Origin: Streptomyces roseolus | GTDB lineage: Bacteria > Actinomycetota > Actinomycetes > Streptomycetales > Streptomycetaceae | Reading direction: 5' to 3' | NCBI RefSeq assembly: GCF_014649855.1 | Contig: NZ_BMTV01000009.1 | Coordinates: 92,507-156,506 of the forward strand | Length of the DNA stretch: 64,000 nt | Shown here: piece after piece, positions 9,671 to 21,570 of the stretch | Layout of the letters: the number at the start of each line of letters is the position of its first letter | Position numbering within the stretch: the first letter of the stretch is position 1 | The notes under the pieces: generated by a model | The model's database searches: none | What the model was told of the DNA's origin: nothing | Seen by the model: only the letters and a program-made list of their open reading frames with translations | Program-made: the position numbers and the translations under genes

Positions 9671-12664
9671 TCACGGCCCTTCGCCGAGGCCCAGGGCCTG
9701 TACGTCGACCAGGTTGAACGCCTCGTGGACGTAGACGTTGGTCAGCCGCGGGTGGCGGTGGTTGACGGTCTTCTCGGCGGTGACGGGCAGGTAGTACGCG
9801 CCGTCGGTGAGCCGGTGGTTGATCTCCTGGTAGAGCCGGTTCGCCTCGGCGTCGTCGGTCTCGGCGGACGCCCGGTCGAACAGCTCGTCGATCGCGGGGT
9901 CCTTCACCCGGGCGTAGTTGGTGTTGCCCTCGGACCTGGACAGGGCGCTGTCGGCCAGGGGCTGGAGGAAGCCCGCGCCGGTGGGGAAGTCGGCCCCCCA
10001 GCCCATCATGAGCATGCCGATCCCCTTCTCCCTCTGGATCTTGGGGGAGCCCAGGGCGGCGTAGTAGGCCGGGACGCTGTCGAAGCGCTCGATCTCCACC
10101 TTGATGCCGACCGCCCGGAGATCGTTCCGCAGGGCGGTGAGCGCGGCGGCGTCCTTGGGGTTCCCGCTGTTCAGGGCGACCTTGGTGGTGAAGCCGCCGG
10201 GCTTGCCGCACGCCCGCAGCGCCTTCTCGGCCTCCTCCTTGCGGGGCTTGCCCTTGGTCAGGCCGAAGGGGTCGTAGGAGTCGGCGCCGCGGGCCGTCGG
10301 CGGCAGCATGTTGCCCTGGAGGGAGGCGAAGGACGGGCCGCCGCGCGCGGTCCGCATGGCCTCGGTGCCGGCCGCGTAGACCACCGCCTTGCGGCAGTCG
10401 ACGTTGTCGAAGGGGGCGGTGTCGGAGATCATCGTGACCATCCGGAGGTACCCGCTGTACGGGTTGTCCACCTGGGCCTTCAGCTTCGGGTCGCCCAGCA
10501 CCCTGGCGGCGGTCGCCTGCGAGAGGCCGAGCTGGGAGGCGTCGAGGTCGGCGGTGCCCGCGAGGAGCTGCTGGTCGACCTTGGCCGGGTCGGTGGTGAT
10601 GGTCAGCTCGACGCGGTCCGGCAGGGCCTTGCGGAGCGGGTCGGTGGCCGGATCCCACTGCTCGTTGCGGACGAGGACCAGCGACCGGCCCGGCTGGTAG
10701 GAGGAGAAGCGGTACGGGCCGGAGGCCATGGGCCTGGTCCCGTAGCGGTCGGCGGTGTCGCGCTGCCGCGGCACGGGGGCCGTCGCGCCCATGGTGAGCA
10801 GGTACGGGAACCGGGAGTCGGGCTCGGCCAGCCGGAAGACGACGGTGAGGTCGTCCGGGGTCTCGACGGACCGCAGGCCCGACGTCCCGGTGTCCCGGTA
10901 CGGGCCCCGGTAGCCCTGCTTCTGGTCCAGGACGTCGACGAGGTACGTGGGTCCGCCGGCGATCTCCGTGGCGAAGACGCGCTCGATGCCGTACTTGACG
11001 TCCGCGGCGGTGATCGGCGAGCCGTCCTCGAACTTCAGGCCGGGCCGCAGCCGGAACGTGTAGGTCCGGCCGTCGGCGGACACCTCGGGCGGGGCGGCGG
11101 CCAGGTCGGGGACCACCGCGAGGCCGTCCTCGCCCGGTGCGGCGGCGTAGGTCATCAGGGTGCGGGCGTAGAGCCGCTGGATGTTCCAGACCCATCCCGA
11201 GTAGGAACGGGCCGGGTCCCAGGAGTCGGCGTCCGTCGAACTCACCAGGCGGAGGGTGCCGCCCTTCCGGTCGGAGGCGTTGACCACCTTGCCGACCGCG
11301 GCGTCGAAGCCCCCGGTGGCCCCGGAGTCCCCCCGGCCCTCCTGCCCGCCCTTCCCCTGGTCCTTCCCCTGGTCCTGCTGCCGCCCCTGCTTCCCGGCCG
11401 GGTCGTCCTTCAGGCCGAGGACCGTGGCGGTGACGCCGCCCGCCACCAGGACGACGCCGAGGGCGATCGCCAGGAGCCCGCGGCCCCGGGGGCGGCCGGG
11501 CGGGCGGGCCGGTCCGCCCGCGGGGCCGGGGGGGTACGGGGTGGGGGTGGTGACGGCGTACGGGTTGCCGGCGACCGGACGGCCGACCGGGGCCGGCGCG
11601 GCGGACGGCACGGCCGCCGGCGGGGTGCCCGGCATCGCCGGCATCGCCGGCGGCGTGCTCGGCATCGCGGGCGGTGCGGCGGGGCCCTTCGCCAGCGGGA
11701 CGCGGGGGTCGGGCGCGGCCGCCGTGTCGGGCGTGGGCGCCGGTGCGTCACCGGCCGGCCGGCCGGTGACGGCGCCCGCCGAGCCGAGGGACGCCGCCAC
11801 CGCCGCCGGCAGCCAGTCGGTCTCCTGCGCCTGCCCGCCGCCGTAGGTGTGGCCGCTCCCCTCGCCGAGCAGTCCGGCGAACTCCGCGAGCAGTTCCGGC
11901 ACCGTGGGCCGGCGGGCGGGGTCCTTCTCCAGGCACCGGGCGACGAAGTCCGTCCCCGGCGGCAGCAGGCGCAGGTCGGGCTCCGCGTAGACGGCGCGGA
12001 AGTTCACCGAGTGCGCCGAGCCGGTCCCGAACGGTCCGACGCCGCAGGCCGCGAAGGCCAGCACCGCGCCCAGCGAGAAGACGTCGCTCGCCGGGCCGAC
12101 GGCGCTTCCCGCCACCTGCTCGGGCGACATGAAGCCGGGGGTGCCGATCACCATCCCGGCCTGGGTCAGGACGCTCGACTCGCCGAGGATCGAGATCCCG
12201 AAGTCGATCACCCGGGGGCCGTCGGCGGCGATCAGCACGTTCGACGGCTTCAGGTCGCGGTGGACCAGGCCCGTGCCGTGGATGGCCTCCAGGGCCTCGA
12301 CCAGCCCCGCGCCCAGGTAGAGCAGGGAGCGCCGGGACCACGCCCCGTGCGTGCGGACGGCCGCCTCCAGGGACGGCCCGGGAACGTAGGCGGTGGCGAG
12401 CCAGGGCGGCGAGCCCATCGGGTCGGCGTCGACCACGGCCGCGGTGAAGAAGCCGGTGACCCGGCGGGCGGCCTCCACCTCGCGGACGAACCGGCGCTGG
12501 AACTCGGGGTCCTCCGCGAGTTCGGCGCGCACCACCTTGACGGCGACCATCCGGCCGCTCGTGGACCGCCCCAGGTAGACGCGTCCCATTCCGCCCGCCC
12601 CCAGGCGGGCCAGGATCCGGTACCGCCCCACCTGCCGCGGATCCGAAGCATCCAGCGCCTGCAA
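9671..12664 (-). CDS. Membrane Ser/Thr protein kinase fused to an extracellular solute-binding (SBP family 5) domain
   Basis: The protein has 997 residues. The N-terminal PknB-like kinase (~14-265) has glycine loop LGAGGMGRVY, ATP-binding Lys43 (VAVKVV), catalytic HRDLKPSN (Asp137), metal-binding DFG (Asp154) and an APE-like SPEQ. A Pro/Ala-rich juxtamembrane stretch (~300-395) leads to one membrane helix (396-417). A Gln/Gly/Lys-rich linker (~422-450) follows, and then ~530 residues matching oligopeptide/dipeptide-binding proteins (GGTLRLVSSTDADSWDP, TYTFRLRPGLKFEDGSPITAADVKYGIERV). The sensor domain should be outside the cell, coupling ligand binding to phosphorylation. No ABC permease is nearby. 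The start is TTG, the only start codon after the upstream in-frame TAA. Confidence 0.92.
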   Translation of the reverse strand: MQALDASDPRQVGRYRILARLGAGGMGRVYLGRSTSGRMVAVKVVRAELAEDPEFQRRFVREVEAARRVTGFFTAAVVDADPMGSPPWLATAYVPGPSLEAAVRTHGAWSRRSLLYLGAGLVEALEAIHGTGLVHRDLKPSNVLIAADGPRVIDFGISILGESSVLTQAGMVIGTPGFMSPEQVAGSAVGPASDVFSLGAVLAFAACGVGPFGTGSAHSVNFRAVYAEPDLRLLPPGTDFVARCLEKDPARRPTVPELLAEFAGLLGEGSGHTYGGGQAQETDWLPAAVAASLGSAGAVTGRPAGDAPAPTPDTAAAPDPRVPLAKGPAAPPAMPSTPPAMPAMPGTPPAAVPSAAPAPVGRPVAGNPYAVTTPTPYPPGPAGGPARPPGRPRGRGLLAIALGVVLVAGGVTATVLGLKDDPAGKQGRQQDQGKDQGKGGQEGRGDSGATGGFDAAVGKVVNASDRKGGTLRLVSSTDADSWDPARSYSGWVWNIQRLYARTLMTYAAAPGEDGLAVVPDLAAAPPEVSADGRTYTFRLRPGLKFEDGSPITAADVKYGIERVFATEIAGGPTYLVDVLDQKQGYRGPYRDTGTSGLRSVETPDDLTVVFRLAEPDSRFPYLLTMGATAPVPRQRDTADRYGTRPMASGPYRFSSYQPGRSLVLVRNEQWDPATDPLRKALPDRVELTITTDPAKVDQQLLAGTADLDASQLGLSQATAARVLGDPKLKAQVDNPYSGYLRMVTMISDTAPFDNVDCRKAVVYAAGTEAMRTARGGPSFASLQGNMLPPTARGADSYDPFGLTKGKPRKEEAEKALRACGKPGGFTTKVALNSGNPKDAAALTALRNDLRAVGIKVEIERFDSVPAYYAALGSPKIQREKGIGMLMMGWGADFPTGAGFLQPLADSALSRSEGNTNYARVKDPAIDELFDRASAETDDAEANRLYQEINHRLTDGAYYLPVTAEKTVNHRHPRLTNVYVHEAFNLVDVQALGLGEGP

Positions 12665-12726
12665 CTCCGCCCCCGTCCCCGTTCCCGTGCCCGGCGCCGC
12701 ATCCCCTGGACGCCGGGACGATTACA

Positions 12727-13551
12727 TCAGACCGGCCGCCGGCTCCGGCGGGGGGCGGCGGGCGCGGCGGCCCGGTACTCGCCCGGCGTCATGCCGTAGG
12801 CGGTGCGGAAGGCGAGGTGGAAGCCGACGCGGCTGCGGTAGCCGACGCGGGCGGGTACGGCCGACTGGGGGAGCCCCGTCTCGGCGAGCAGCCGGGCCGC
12901 CTCCCGTATCCGGCGGGCCGTCAGGTGACGGGCCGGGGAGGTGCCGACGGCCTCGCGGAAGGCCGCGGTGAAGGCGGAGCGGCCCATCCCGGCCTCGCGG
13001 GCGAGGGTCACCACGGTCCACGGCTCGGCGTAGCGGTGCTCGATGGCGGCGAGGCCGCGGGCGATGCCGGGGTGGGGGCAGGGGCCGTCCGGCGGGCGCG
13101 GGGCGGCGAGGACGAGCGCGGTCTCCAGGACGCGCAGGGCGAGCAGCCGGTCGCCGGGGCCCGCGCGGCGGCCGGGCGCGGCGAGCGCCGCGAGGGTCTC
13201 ACGCAGCAGCGGCGCGCCCTCGACGCGCCGCCGTTCGAGCCGGAGCGCGCGCGGGAGCGCCGTCATGAGGGGCGGTGCGCCCCGGGGGTCGTAGCCGGCC
13301 CGTACGGTGAGCACCCGGGCGCCCTCCTCCGTCCCGCCGACCACGCGCACCTCCGCGGGCGGCGCGCCGGGGCCGCCGGGCGGCGGGGTGCCGGAGGCGG
13401 CGGGGCCCGCGGTGAGCCGGTGGGGGGTGCCGGTCGGCAGGAGTGCCAGGTCGCCGGGGGCGAGGTCGAGGGGGCCCGTCCCCGGCAGGGCGAGCCCGCA
13501 CCGCCCGGCCAGCACGTGGTGGAGGACGGCCCGGGCCGGTTCCGTGTCCAT
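12727..13551 (-). CDS. AraC-family transcriptional regulator
   Basis: The protein has 274 residues. The N-terminal cupin-type ligand domain (HHVLAGRCGLAL...LDLAPGDLALLPTGTPHRL) resembles the Cupin_6 group. The C-terminal AraC double helix-turn-helix (~170-270) includes PWTVVTLAREAGMGRSAFTA and VGYRSRVGFHLAFRTAYGMTPGEYR. I chose the ATG at 13551, with GGGAGA upstream; the longer in-frame reading adds 39 unsupported residues. The gene lies 62 bp upstream of the kinase gene on the same strand and diverges from glgE, so it may control either or neither. Confidence 0.9.
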   Translation of the reverse strand: MDTEPARAVLHHVLAGRCGLALPGTGPLDLAPGDLALLPTGTPHRLTAGPAASGTPPPGGPGAPPAEVRVVGGTEEGARVLTVRAGYDPRGAPPLMTALPRALRLERRRVEGAPLLRETLAALAAPGRRAGPGDRLLALRVLETALVLAAPRPPDGPCPHPGIARGLAAIEHRYAEPWTVVTLAREAGMGRSAFTAAFREAVGTSPARHLTARRIREAARLLAETGLPQSAVPARVGYRSRVGFHLAFRTAYGMTPGEYRAAAPAAPRRSRRPV

Positions 13552-13828
13552 GCGCGTCTCCCGTCTTCCGCGGTGACGACGGACCGTCAGCGTAACGAGG
13601 TCCGGCGCCGGTTCGCGGTCCGCCGCACGGCACCCGGCGGGTTTCGGCCGACTCGCGCCTTGCCGCACCCCCTACGCCCTAGTAGTTAACAAAGGGCCGG
13701 ATTGCCCACGCGTGAACCCGGGGAAGCTCCCCGGGTACTCCCCCGAATCCCTCGTTCCCGTACCCGCCTCCGTACTCCGCTTCATCCCTGTGGGCCCGCC
13801 ATCCGAGTGAACGCGGAGGGGCGCGGCG
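13552..13828. other. Divergent spacer between the AraC gene and glgE
   Basis: No gene. It contains a 9-bp perfect hairpin at 13716-13736 (ACCCGGGGA, loop AGC) and an AT-rich patch AGTAGTTAAC at 13681-13690. GCGGAGGGG at 13814-13822 can serve as the glgE ribosome-binding site. No promoter pair could be assigned confidently on either strand. Confidence 0.5.
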
Positions 13829-15903
13829 ATGCCCGCCTCCCACCGGCCTCCGGCGCGGCTAGAAAGAGCGCACCACCACCCGCACCCCCGTAAACCGTCA
13901 GGTGATGCTGTGAATCCGCTCATGGGACGCATTCCCGTACTGGACGTCCGCCCGCTGGTCGACTGCGGCCGGCGCCCCGCGAAGGCGGTGGCCGGCGAGA
14001 CCTTCGAGGTGTCGGCCACCGTCTTCCGCGAGGGCCACGACGCGGTCGCCGCCAATGTCGTACTCACCGGCCCGACGGGCCGCCCGGGGCCGTGGACCCC
14101 GATGCGCGAGCTGGCCGAGGGCTCCGACCGCTGGGGTGCCGAGGTCACCCCGGACGCCGAGGGGCTGTGGACGTACACCGTCGAGGCGTGGAGCGACCCG
14201 CTGGCGACCTGGCGCCACGCGGCGAAGATCAAGATCCCGGCCGGGATCGACTCCGAACTCGTCCTCACCGAGGGCGCGGAGCTGCACGAACGGGCCGCGA
14301 AGGGCGTCCCGAAGAAGGGCGGCGGCCGGGAGGCGGTGCTCGCGGCGGCCGACGCGCTGCGCGACGAGTCCCGCCCGGCCGCCGCGCGCCTGGCCGCCGC
14401 GTTCGCGCCGCGGGTGACGGAGACCCTGGAGCGGCACCCGCTGCGCGAACTGGTCACCGTCTCCCCGGCGTTCCCGCTCCGGGTGGAGCGGGAACGGGCC
14501 CTGTACGGCGCCTGGTACGAGTTCTTCCCGCGCTCGGAGGGCGTGCGGGAGGTCGAGGGCCGTACGGTCCCGGGCACTTTCCGCACCGCGGCCGAACGGC
14601 TCCCGGCCATCGCGGCGATGGGCTTCGACGTGGTCTACCTGCCGCCGATCCACCCGATCGGCGAGACCCACCGCAAGGGCCCGAACAACTCCCTGTCGGC
14701 GTCGCCGAGCGACGTCGGCGTGCCGTGGGCGATCGGTTCGCCGGAGGGCGGGCACGACGCGGTCCACCCGGACCTGGGCACGATCGAGGACTTCGACGCC
14801 TTCGTGGCCCGGGCCCGGGAGCTGCGCCTGGAGGTCGCGCTGGACTTCGCGCTCCAGTGCTCGCCGGACCACCCGTGGGTGGAGAAGCACCCGGAGTGGT
14901 TCCACCACCGGCCGGACGGCTCGATCGCCTACGCCGAGAACCCGCCGAAGAAGTACCAGGACATCTACCCGATCGCGTTCGACAAGGACATGGACGGCAT
15001 CGTCGCCGAGACGGTCCGGGTACTGCGGCACTGGATGGACCACGGGGTGCGGATCTTCCGGGTGGACAACCCGCACACCAAGCCGGTGGTGTTCTGGGAG
15101 CGGGTGATCGGGGAGATCAACGGGCGGGACCCGGACGTGATCTTCCTGGCGGAGGCCTTCACCCGACCGGCGATGATGCGGACCCTCGGCGCGATCGGCT
15201 TCCAGCAGTCCTACACGTACTTCACGTGGCGGAACTCCAAGGACGAGCTGACCGAGTACCTGACGGAGCTGTCCGGCGAGGTGGCGGCGCAGATGCGGCC
15301 CAACCTCTTCGTGAACACCCCGGACATCCTGCACGCCTACCTCCAGGAGGGCGGCCGGCCGGCCTTCGAGGCGCGCGCGGTGCTCGCGGCGACGCTCTCG
15401 CCGACGTGGGGGATCTACGCCGGCTACGAGCTGTGCGAGAACACCCCGCTGCGCACCGGCAGCGAGGAGTACCTCGACTCGGAGAAGTACCAACTCAAGC
15501 CCCGGGACTGGGAGTCGGCGGAGCGCGCGGGCGCGACGATCACCCCGCTGATCACCGCCCTGAACCGGATCCGCCGCCGGCACCCGGCGCTCCGCCGGCT
15601 GCGGAACCTCACCTTCCACGACGTCGACAACCCGCAGGTGATCGCCTACTCGAAGAAGGAGGGTTCGAACACCGTTCTGGTGGTCGTCAACCTCGACCCG
15701 CACCACACCCAGGAGGCGACGGTCTCGTTGAACATGCCGGTACTCGGCCTCGGCTGGCACGAGACCGTGCCGGTGCGCGACGAGCTCACCGGAGACACCT
15801 ATCACTGGGGCAGGAGCGCCTACGTGCGCCTGGAACCGGGCGTCGCGCCCGCGCACGTGCTCGTCCTGCGACCGTCCCCGCAGACCGGAGGGTCACCCAT
15901 CTC

Positions 15904-15907
<4 letters not shown>
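13829..15907 (+). CDS. glgE: Maltosyltransferase GlgE (alpha-1,4-glucan:maltose-1-phosphate maltosyltransferase)
   Basis: The 692-residue GH13_3 enzyme adds maltosyl units from alpha-maltose-1-phosphate to the non-reducing end of alpha-1,4-glucan. After an N-terminal beta-rich domain comes a TIM barrel with nucleophile Asp413 ([11 protein letters not shown]) and acid/base Glu442 ([10 protein letters not shown]); these are 29 residues apart, as in the characterised S. coelicolor enzyme. The phosphate/maltose-binding segment [12 protein letters not shown] is intact. The ATG at 13829 gives the start MPASH, similar to the S. coelicolor N-terminus as I recall it; an in-frame GTG at 13910 is an alternative. 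The stop overlaps the treS ATG. Confidence 0.97.
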
Positions 15908-17616
<1,709 letters not shown>

Positions 17617-17618
17617 CC

Positions 17619-17672
17619 GGAGGCCGATTCGGCCTCCGCCGGAGTGGGACGGTTTCCTCCGTCCCACTCCGG
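17619..17672 (+). terminator. Double-hairpin terminator between treS and mak
   Basis: Hairpin 1 pairs GGAGGCCGA (17619-17627) with TCGGCCTCC. Hairpin 2 is a perfect 14-bp stem (17639-17652 with 17659-17672; arm CCGGAGTGGGACGG, loop TTTCCT). Together they should stop or attenuate transcription before mak. Confidence 0.8.
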
Positions 17673-17721
17673 GAACTGTGTCCCACACACGAACCTCCCC
17701 CATACGGATCCATCCAGCCCC

Positions 17722-17733
17722 ATCCGTACGGAT
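17722..17733. promoter_or_regulatory. 12-bp palindrome upstream of mak
   Basis: ATCCGTACGGAT is a perfect palindrome. A further TACGGAT half-site lies at 17703-17709. It is a candidate operator for separate regulation of mak-glgB; the cognate regulator is unknown. Confidence 0.35.
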
Positions 17734-17850
17734 CTTCCCTTTCCGACACGTCCCGCACATCCGGACAGCCCCAGCCGCCATCCGGGACAATCTGCGCATT
17801 TGAACACTTACGACAACCCTGTGCGCACCCCGGGGAAAGGACGCGATGCC

Positions 17851-19203
17851 ATGCCGGAGATTGCCGCATCCACCACCCGGGCCCCGGACGCCCTCCTTCC
17901 GTCCCTGACACCCCTGCTCCACGAATGGCTGCCCCGGCAGCGCTGGTTCGCGGGCAAGGGCCGCCGGGTCACGGGATTCACGCTGGAAGCGGCCACCGAG
18001 CTGCTGCCCCTGGACGGCCCCGGACCCGGACTCCTCCACCTCCTCGTCCGGGTCGAACAACCCGGCCGCCCCACCGGCGAACCCGCCGACTGCTACCAGC
18101 TCCTCCTCGGCGTACGGTCCCAGCTGCCGCCGCGCCTCGCGCCCGCCCTCATCGGACGCGTCCGGCAGGGCCCGCTCGCCGGCCGCGCCGTCTACGAAGG
18201 GCTGCGGGACCCGCGCCTCGCCGGTCTCCTGTACGAGCGGCTGCGCACGCCCGGCCGCACCGGGCCGCTCCGCTTCCACGCCACCCGCGCCCTGCCCGGG
18301 GCGCTCGCGCCGCGGGTCCTCGACGCCGAACAGTCCAACTCCTCGCTGGTGTTCGGCGACGCGTACATCCTGAAGATCTTCCGCCGGGTCAGCCCCGGCG
18401 CCAACCCCGACCTCGAACTGACCCTCGCCCTCGGACAGGCCGGCTGCGCCCGGGTCCCGGCGCCCGTCGCCTGGTTCGAGTCGGGGGCGGCGACGCTCGG
18501 CGTCCTCCAGCCCTACCTCCGCGACTCCCGCGACGGGTGGCGGCTCGCCCTCGACGCGCTCGCCGCCGGGCGGGAGTTCACCGCGGAGGCGCGGGCCCTC
18601 GGGCGGGCCACCGCCGAGGTGCACCTCGCGCTCGCCGAGACCCTGCCCACGCAGCGCCTCGAACGGGCCGAGACGGAGGGCCTCGCCGCCGCGATGGACC
18701 GCCGGCTGCACGCCGCCGCGCAGGCCGTCCCCGCGCTGCTGCCGTACGTCCCCGGACTGCGGGCCGTCTTCGCGGCGGCGGGCGACGCGGAGGGCGCGGG
18801 CACGGTGCAGCGGATCCACGGCGACCTGCACCTCGGGCAGACGCTGCGCGGCTCGGACGGCGGGTGGGCCGTCATCGACTTCGAGGGCGAGCCGGCGAAG
18901 CCCCTCGAAGAACGGCGCCGCCCGCAGCCGACGGTCCGCGACGTGGCCGGCATGCTCCGCTCCTTCGACTACGCGGCCCGTACGCACCGGCCCTGGAACG
19001 CGGAGTGGGCGGTGCGGTGCCGGGCGGCGTACTGCACGGGCTACGCGGAGGTCGCGGGCGCGGACCCCCGCACGGACCCGGCCCTCCTCCGCGCCTACGA
19101 GACGGACAAGGCGGTGTACGAGGTCGTCTACGAGGCCCGCCACCGCCCCGACTGGCTCCCCGTCCCCCTCTCCGCCATCCACCGTCTCGCCACCCCGCCG
19201 TGA
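17851..19203 (+). CDS. mak: Maltokinase Mak (Pep2)
   Basis: The 450-residue enzyme phosphorylates maltose with ATP to alpha-maltose-1-phosphate, the GlgE substrate. The N-terminal cap has WLPRQRWFAGKG. The aminoglycoside-phosphotransferase-like kinase lobe carries the catalytic motif HGDLHLGQ (His323-Gln330) and metal-binding VIDFEGEP (Asp343). The ATG at 17851 has GAAAGGA upstream; the open frame extends 69 codons further back, but that part covers the promoter region. The gene stands between the treS terminator and glgB, so it probably has its own promoter. Confidence 0.95.
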   Translation: MPEIAASTTRAPDALLPSLTPLLHEWLPRQRWFAGKGRRVTGFTLEAATELLPLDGPGPGLLHLLVRVEQPGRPTGEPADCYQLLLGVRSQLPPRLAPALIGRVRQGPLAGRAVYEGLRDPRLAGLLYERLRTPGRTGPLRFHATRALPGALAPRVLDAEQSNSSLVFGDAYILKIFRRVSPGANPDLELTLALGQAGCARVPAPVAWFESGAATLGVLQPYLRDSRDGWRLALDALAAGREFTAEARALGRATAEVHLALAETLPTQRLERAETEGLAAAMDRRLHAAAQAVPALLPYVPGLRAVFAAAGDAEGAGTVQRIHGDLHLGQTLRGSDGGWAVIDFEGEPAKPLEERRRPQPTVRDVAGMLRSFDYAARTHRPWNAEWAVRCRAAYCTGYAEVAGADPRTDPALLRAYETDKAVYEVVYEARHRPDWLPVPLSAIHRLATPP

Positions 19204-19278
19204 CCGCCCCGCCCACGCGGGGGGGCGTCGGCGGGACATGGCCCGTTCGGCGGAGTTTCCGGGGGGGTTGTGGGGGTG

Positions 19279-19314
19279 TTGACATGTTCGTACATATTCC
19301 GAGCTTTCTGGAGG
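19279..19314 (+). promoter_or_regulatory. Candidate promoter and ribosome-binding site of glgB
   Basis: A consensus TTGACA (19279-19284) is followed by an AT-rich stretch containing the imperfect dyad ATGTTCGTACAT (19284-19295). No clear -10 lies at 17-18 nt, so activation or an unusual sigma factor is possible. GGAGG at 19310-19314 sits 6 nt before the GTG. Confidence 0.4.
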
Positions 19315-19320
19315 CCACCG

Positions 19321-21534
19321 GTGACCGCCAAGACGCCCCGCACAGCGCCCCCTCTCGACCCCGGCGAGCGCGCGCGGTTGCTCGCCGGCGAGCATCACGA
19401 CCCACACGCCCTCCTCGGCGCGCACCCGGTGAAGGGCGGGCTCGTCATCCGGGCGCTGCGCCCCTGGGCGAGCGGGGTGACGGCCGTGCTGCCCAAGGGG
19501 CGGACGGTGGAGCTCGCCCACGACGGCGACGGGCTCTTCTCCGCGTTCGTCCCGCTGCTGCGCAAGGTCCCGGCGTACGAGCTCCGCGTGCGCTACGGGG
19601 ACGACGAGCTCGCCGTGCAGGACCCGTACCGGCACCTGCCGTCGCTCGGTGAGCTGGACCTGCACCTGATCGGCGAGGGCCGGCACGAGGAGCTGTGGAC
19701 GGCGCTGGGCTCGCGGGTGATGCGGCACGGCGGCGTCACCGGCACCCGCTTCGCCGTCTGGGCGCCGAACGCCCGCGGCGTCCGCGTCACCGGCGACTTC
19801 ACGCACTGGGACGGCACCGGGCTGCCGATGCGCTCGCTGGGCTCCACCGGCGTGTGGGAGCTGTTCGTGCCCGGCATCGGGGAGGGGGCGGTGTACAAGT
19901 ACGACATCACCCGGCCCGACGGCTCGCACACGCTCCGCGCCGACCCGATGGCCCGCCGCACCGAGTGCCCGCCGGACACCGCCTCGATCGTCACCGAGTC
20001 GCACTACGAGTGGAGCGACCAGGAGTGGATGGCGCGGCGCGGCGCCCGTCCGCCGCACGAGGCGCCGATCTCCGTGTACGAGGTCCACCTGCCGTCCTGG
20101 CGGCCCGGGCTGACCTACCGCGAGCTGGCGGTGGAACTGCCCGCGTACGTCCGTGAACTCGGCTTCACGCACGTGGAGTTCATGCCTGTCACCGAGCACC
20201 CCTTCGGCGGCTCCTGGGGCTACCAGGTCACCGGCTTCTACGCGCCGACGGCCCGCCTCGGCACCCCGGACGACTTCAAGTTCCTGGTGGACGCGCTGCA
20301 CCGGGAGGGCATCGGCGTGCTCATGGACTGGGTGCCGGCGCACTTCCCGAAGGACGACTGGGCGCTGGCCGAGTTCGACGGGCGCCCGCTGTACGAGCAC
20401 GAGGACCCGCGCCGCTCGCACCACCCGGACTGGGGGACCCTGGAGTTCGACTACGGCCGCAAGGAGGTGCGCAACTTCCTGGTCGCCAACGCGGTGTACT
20501 GGTGCCAGGAGTTCCACGTCGACGGCCTGCGCGTGGACGCGGTCGCGTCGATGCTCTACCTGGACTACTCCCGCGAGTACGGCGAGTGGCTGCCGAACGA
20601 GTACGGCGGCCGGGAGAACCTCGACGCGGTCGCCTTCCTCCAGGAGATGAACGCCACCGTCTACCGCCGCTGCCCCGGCATCGTCACCTTCGCCGAGGAG
20701 TCGACCGCCTGGGACGGGGTGACGCGGGCGACGGACCTGGTCGGGCCGGGCGGCCACGGCGGGCTCGGCTTCGGCATGAAGTGGAACATGGGCTGGATGC
20801 ACGACTCGCTCCAGTACATGGAGAAGGAGCCGGTGCACCGCAAGTACCACCACCACGAGATGACCTTCTCGATGGTGTACGCGTACAGCGAGAACTACAT
20901 CCTGCCGATCTCGCACGACGAGGTGGTGCACGGCAAGCGGGCGCTGGTGTCGAAGATGCCCGGCGACTGGTGGCAGCGGCGCGCCAACCACCGCGCCTAC
21001 CTCGGCTTCATGTGGGCCCACCCGGGCAAGCAACTCCTCTTCATGGGGCAGGAGTTCGCGCAGGGTTCGGAGTGGTCGGCGGACCACGGGCCCGAGTGGT
21101 GGCTGCTCGACCCGGAGTACGGCGCGGAGGCCGACCACCGGGGCGTGAAGGACCTGGTGCGGGACCTGAACCGGGTGTACACGGCGACGCCGTCGCTGTG
21201 GGAGCGGGACACCGTGCCGGAGGGCTTCGAGTGGGTGGCCGGGGACGCCGCCGACGACAACGTCCTCGCCTTCCTCCGCTACGACGGCTTCGGCTCGCCG
21301 CTCCTCGCCGTCTGCAACTTCTCCCCCGTCGTCCGGCACGACTACCGGATCGGCGTGCCGGACTCCTTCGCCGCCTGGAGCGAGGTGCTGAACACGGACG
21401 CGGCCCGGTACGGCGGTTCGGACGTGGTCGGCACCGACCCGGTGAAGACCGAGTCGGTGCCGTGGCACGGGCGGCCGGCGAGCGTCCGGACGACGCTGCC
21501 GCCGCTCGCGACGGTCTGGCTCCGCCCCGCCTGA
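19321..21534 (+). CDS. glgB: 1,4-alpha-glucan branching enzyme GlgB
   Basis: The 737-residue GH13_9 enzyme introduces alpha-1,6 branches. It has an extra N-terminal CBM48-like domain, then CBM48 ([22 protein letters not shown]), then the barrel with nucleophile Asp406 ([17 protein letters not shown]), acid/base Glu459 (TFAEEST) and the stabiliser Asp in [11 protein letters not shown]. The GTG at 19321 is set by GGAGG; the open frame runs 17 codons further upstream across the promoter. It completes glgE-treS-mak-glgB, which together make branched alpha-glucan from trehalose. Confidence 0.97.
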   Translation: MTAKTPRTAPPLDPGERARLLAGEHHDPHALLGAHPVKGGLVIRALRPWASGVTAVLPKGRTVELAHDGDGLFSAFVPLLRKVPAYELRVRYGDDELAVQDPYRHLPSLGELDLHLIGEGRHEELWTALGSRVMRHGGVTGTRFAVWAPNARGVRVTGDFTHWDGTGLPMRSLGSTGVWELFVPGIGEGAVYKYDITRPDGSHTLRADPMARRTECPPDTASIVTESHYEWSDQEWMARRGARPPHEAPISVYEVHLPSWRPGLTYRELAVELPAYVRELGFTHVEFMPVTEHPFGGSWGYQVTGFYAPTARLGTPDDFKFLVDALHREGIGVLMDWVPAHFPKDDWALAEFDGRPLYEHEDPRRSHHPDWGTLEFDYGRKEVRNFLVANAVYWCQEFHVDGLRVDAVASMLYLDYSREYGEWLPNEYGGRENLDAVAFLQEMNATVYRRCPGIVTFAEESTAWDGVTRATDLVGPGGHGGLGFGMKWNMGWMHDSLQYMEKEPVHRKYHHHEMTFSMVYAYSENYILPISHDEVVHGKRALVSKMPGDWWQRRANHRAYLGFMWAHPGKQLLFMGQEFAQGSEWSADHGPEWWLLDPEYGAEADHRGVKDLVRDLNRVYTATPSLWERDTVPEGFEWVAGDAADDNVLAFLRYDGFGSPLLAVCNFSPVVRHDYRIGVPDSFAAWSEVLNTDAARYGGSDVVGTDPVKTESVPWHGRPASVRTTLPPLATVWLRPA

Positions 21535-21543
21535 CGGTCGTCG

Positions 21544-21570
21544 GGCGGGCCTGACGGTCTCAGGCCCGCC
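21544..21570. terminator. Bidirectional terminator, glgB / helD
   Basis: A perfect 11-bp stem (arm GGCGGGCCTGA, loop CGGTC) lies just after glgB and overlaps the stop codon of the convergent helD-like gene. Confidence 0.8.
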
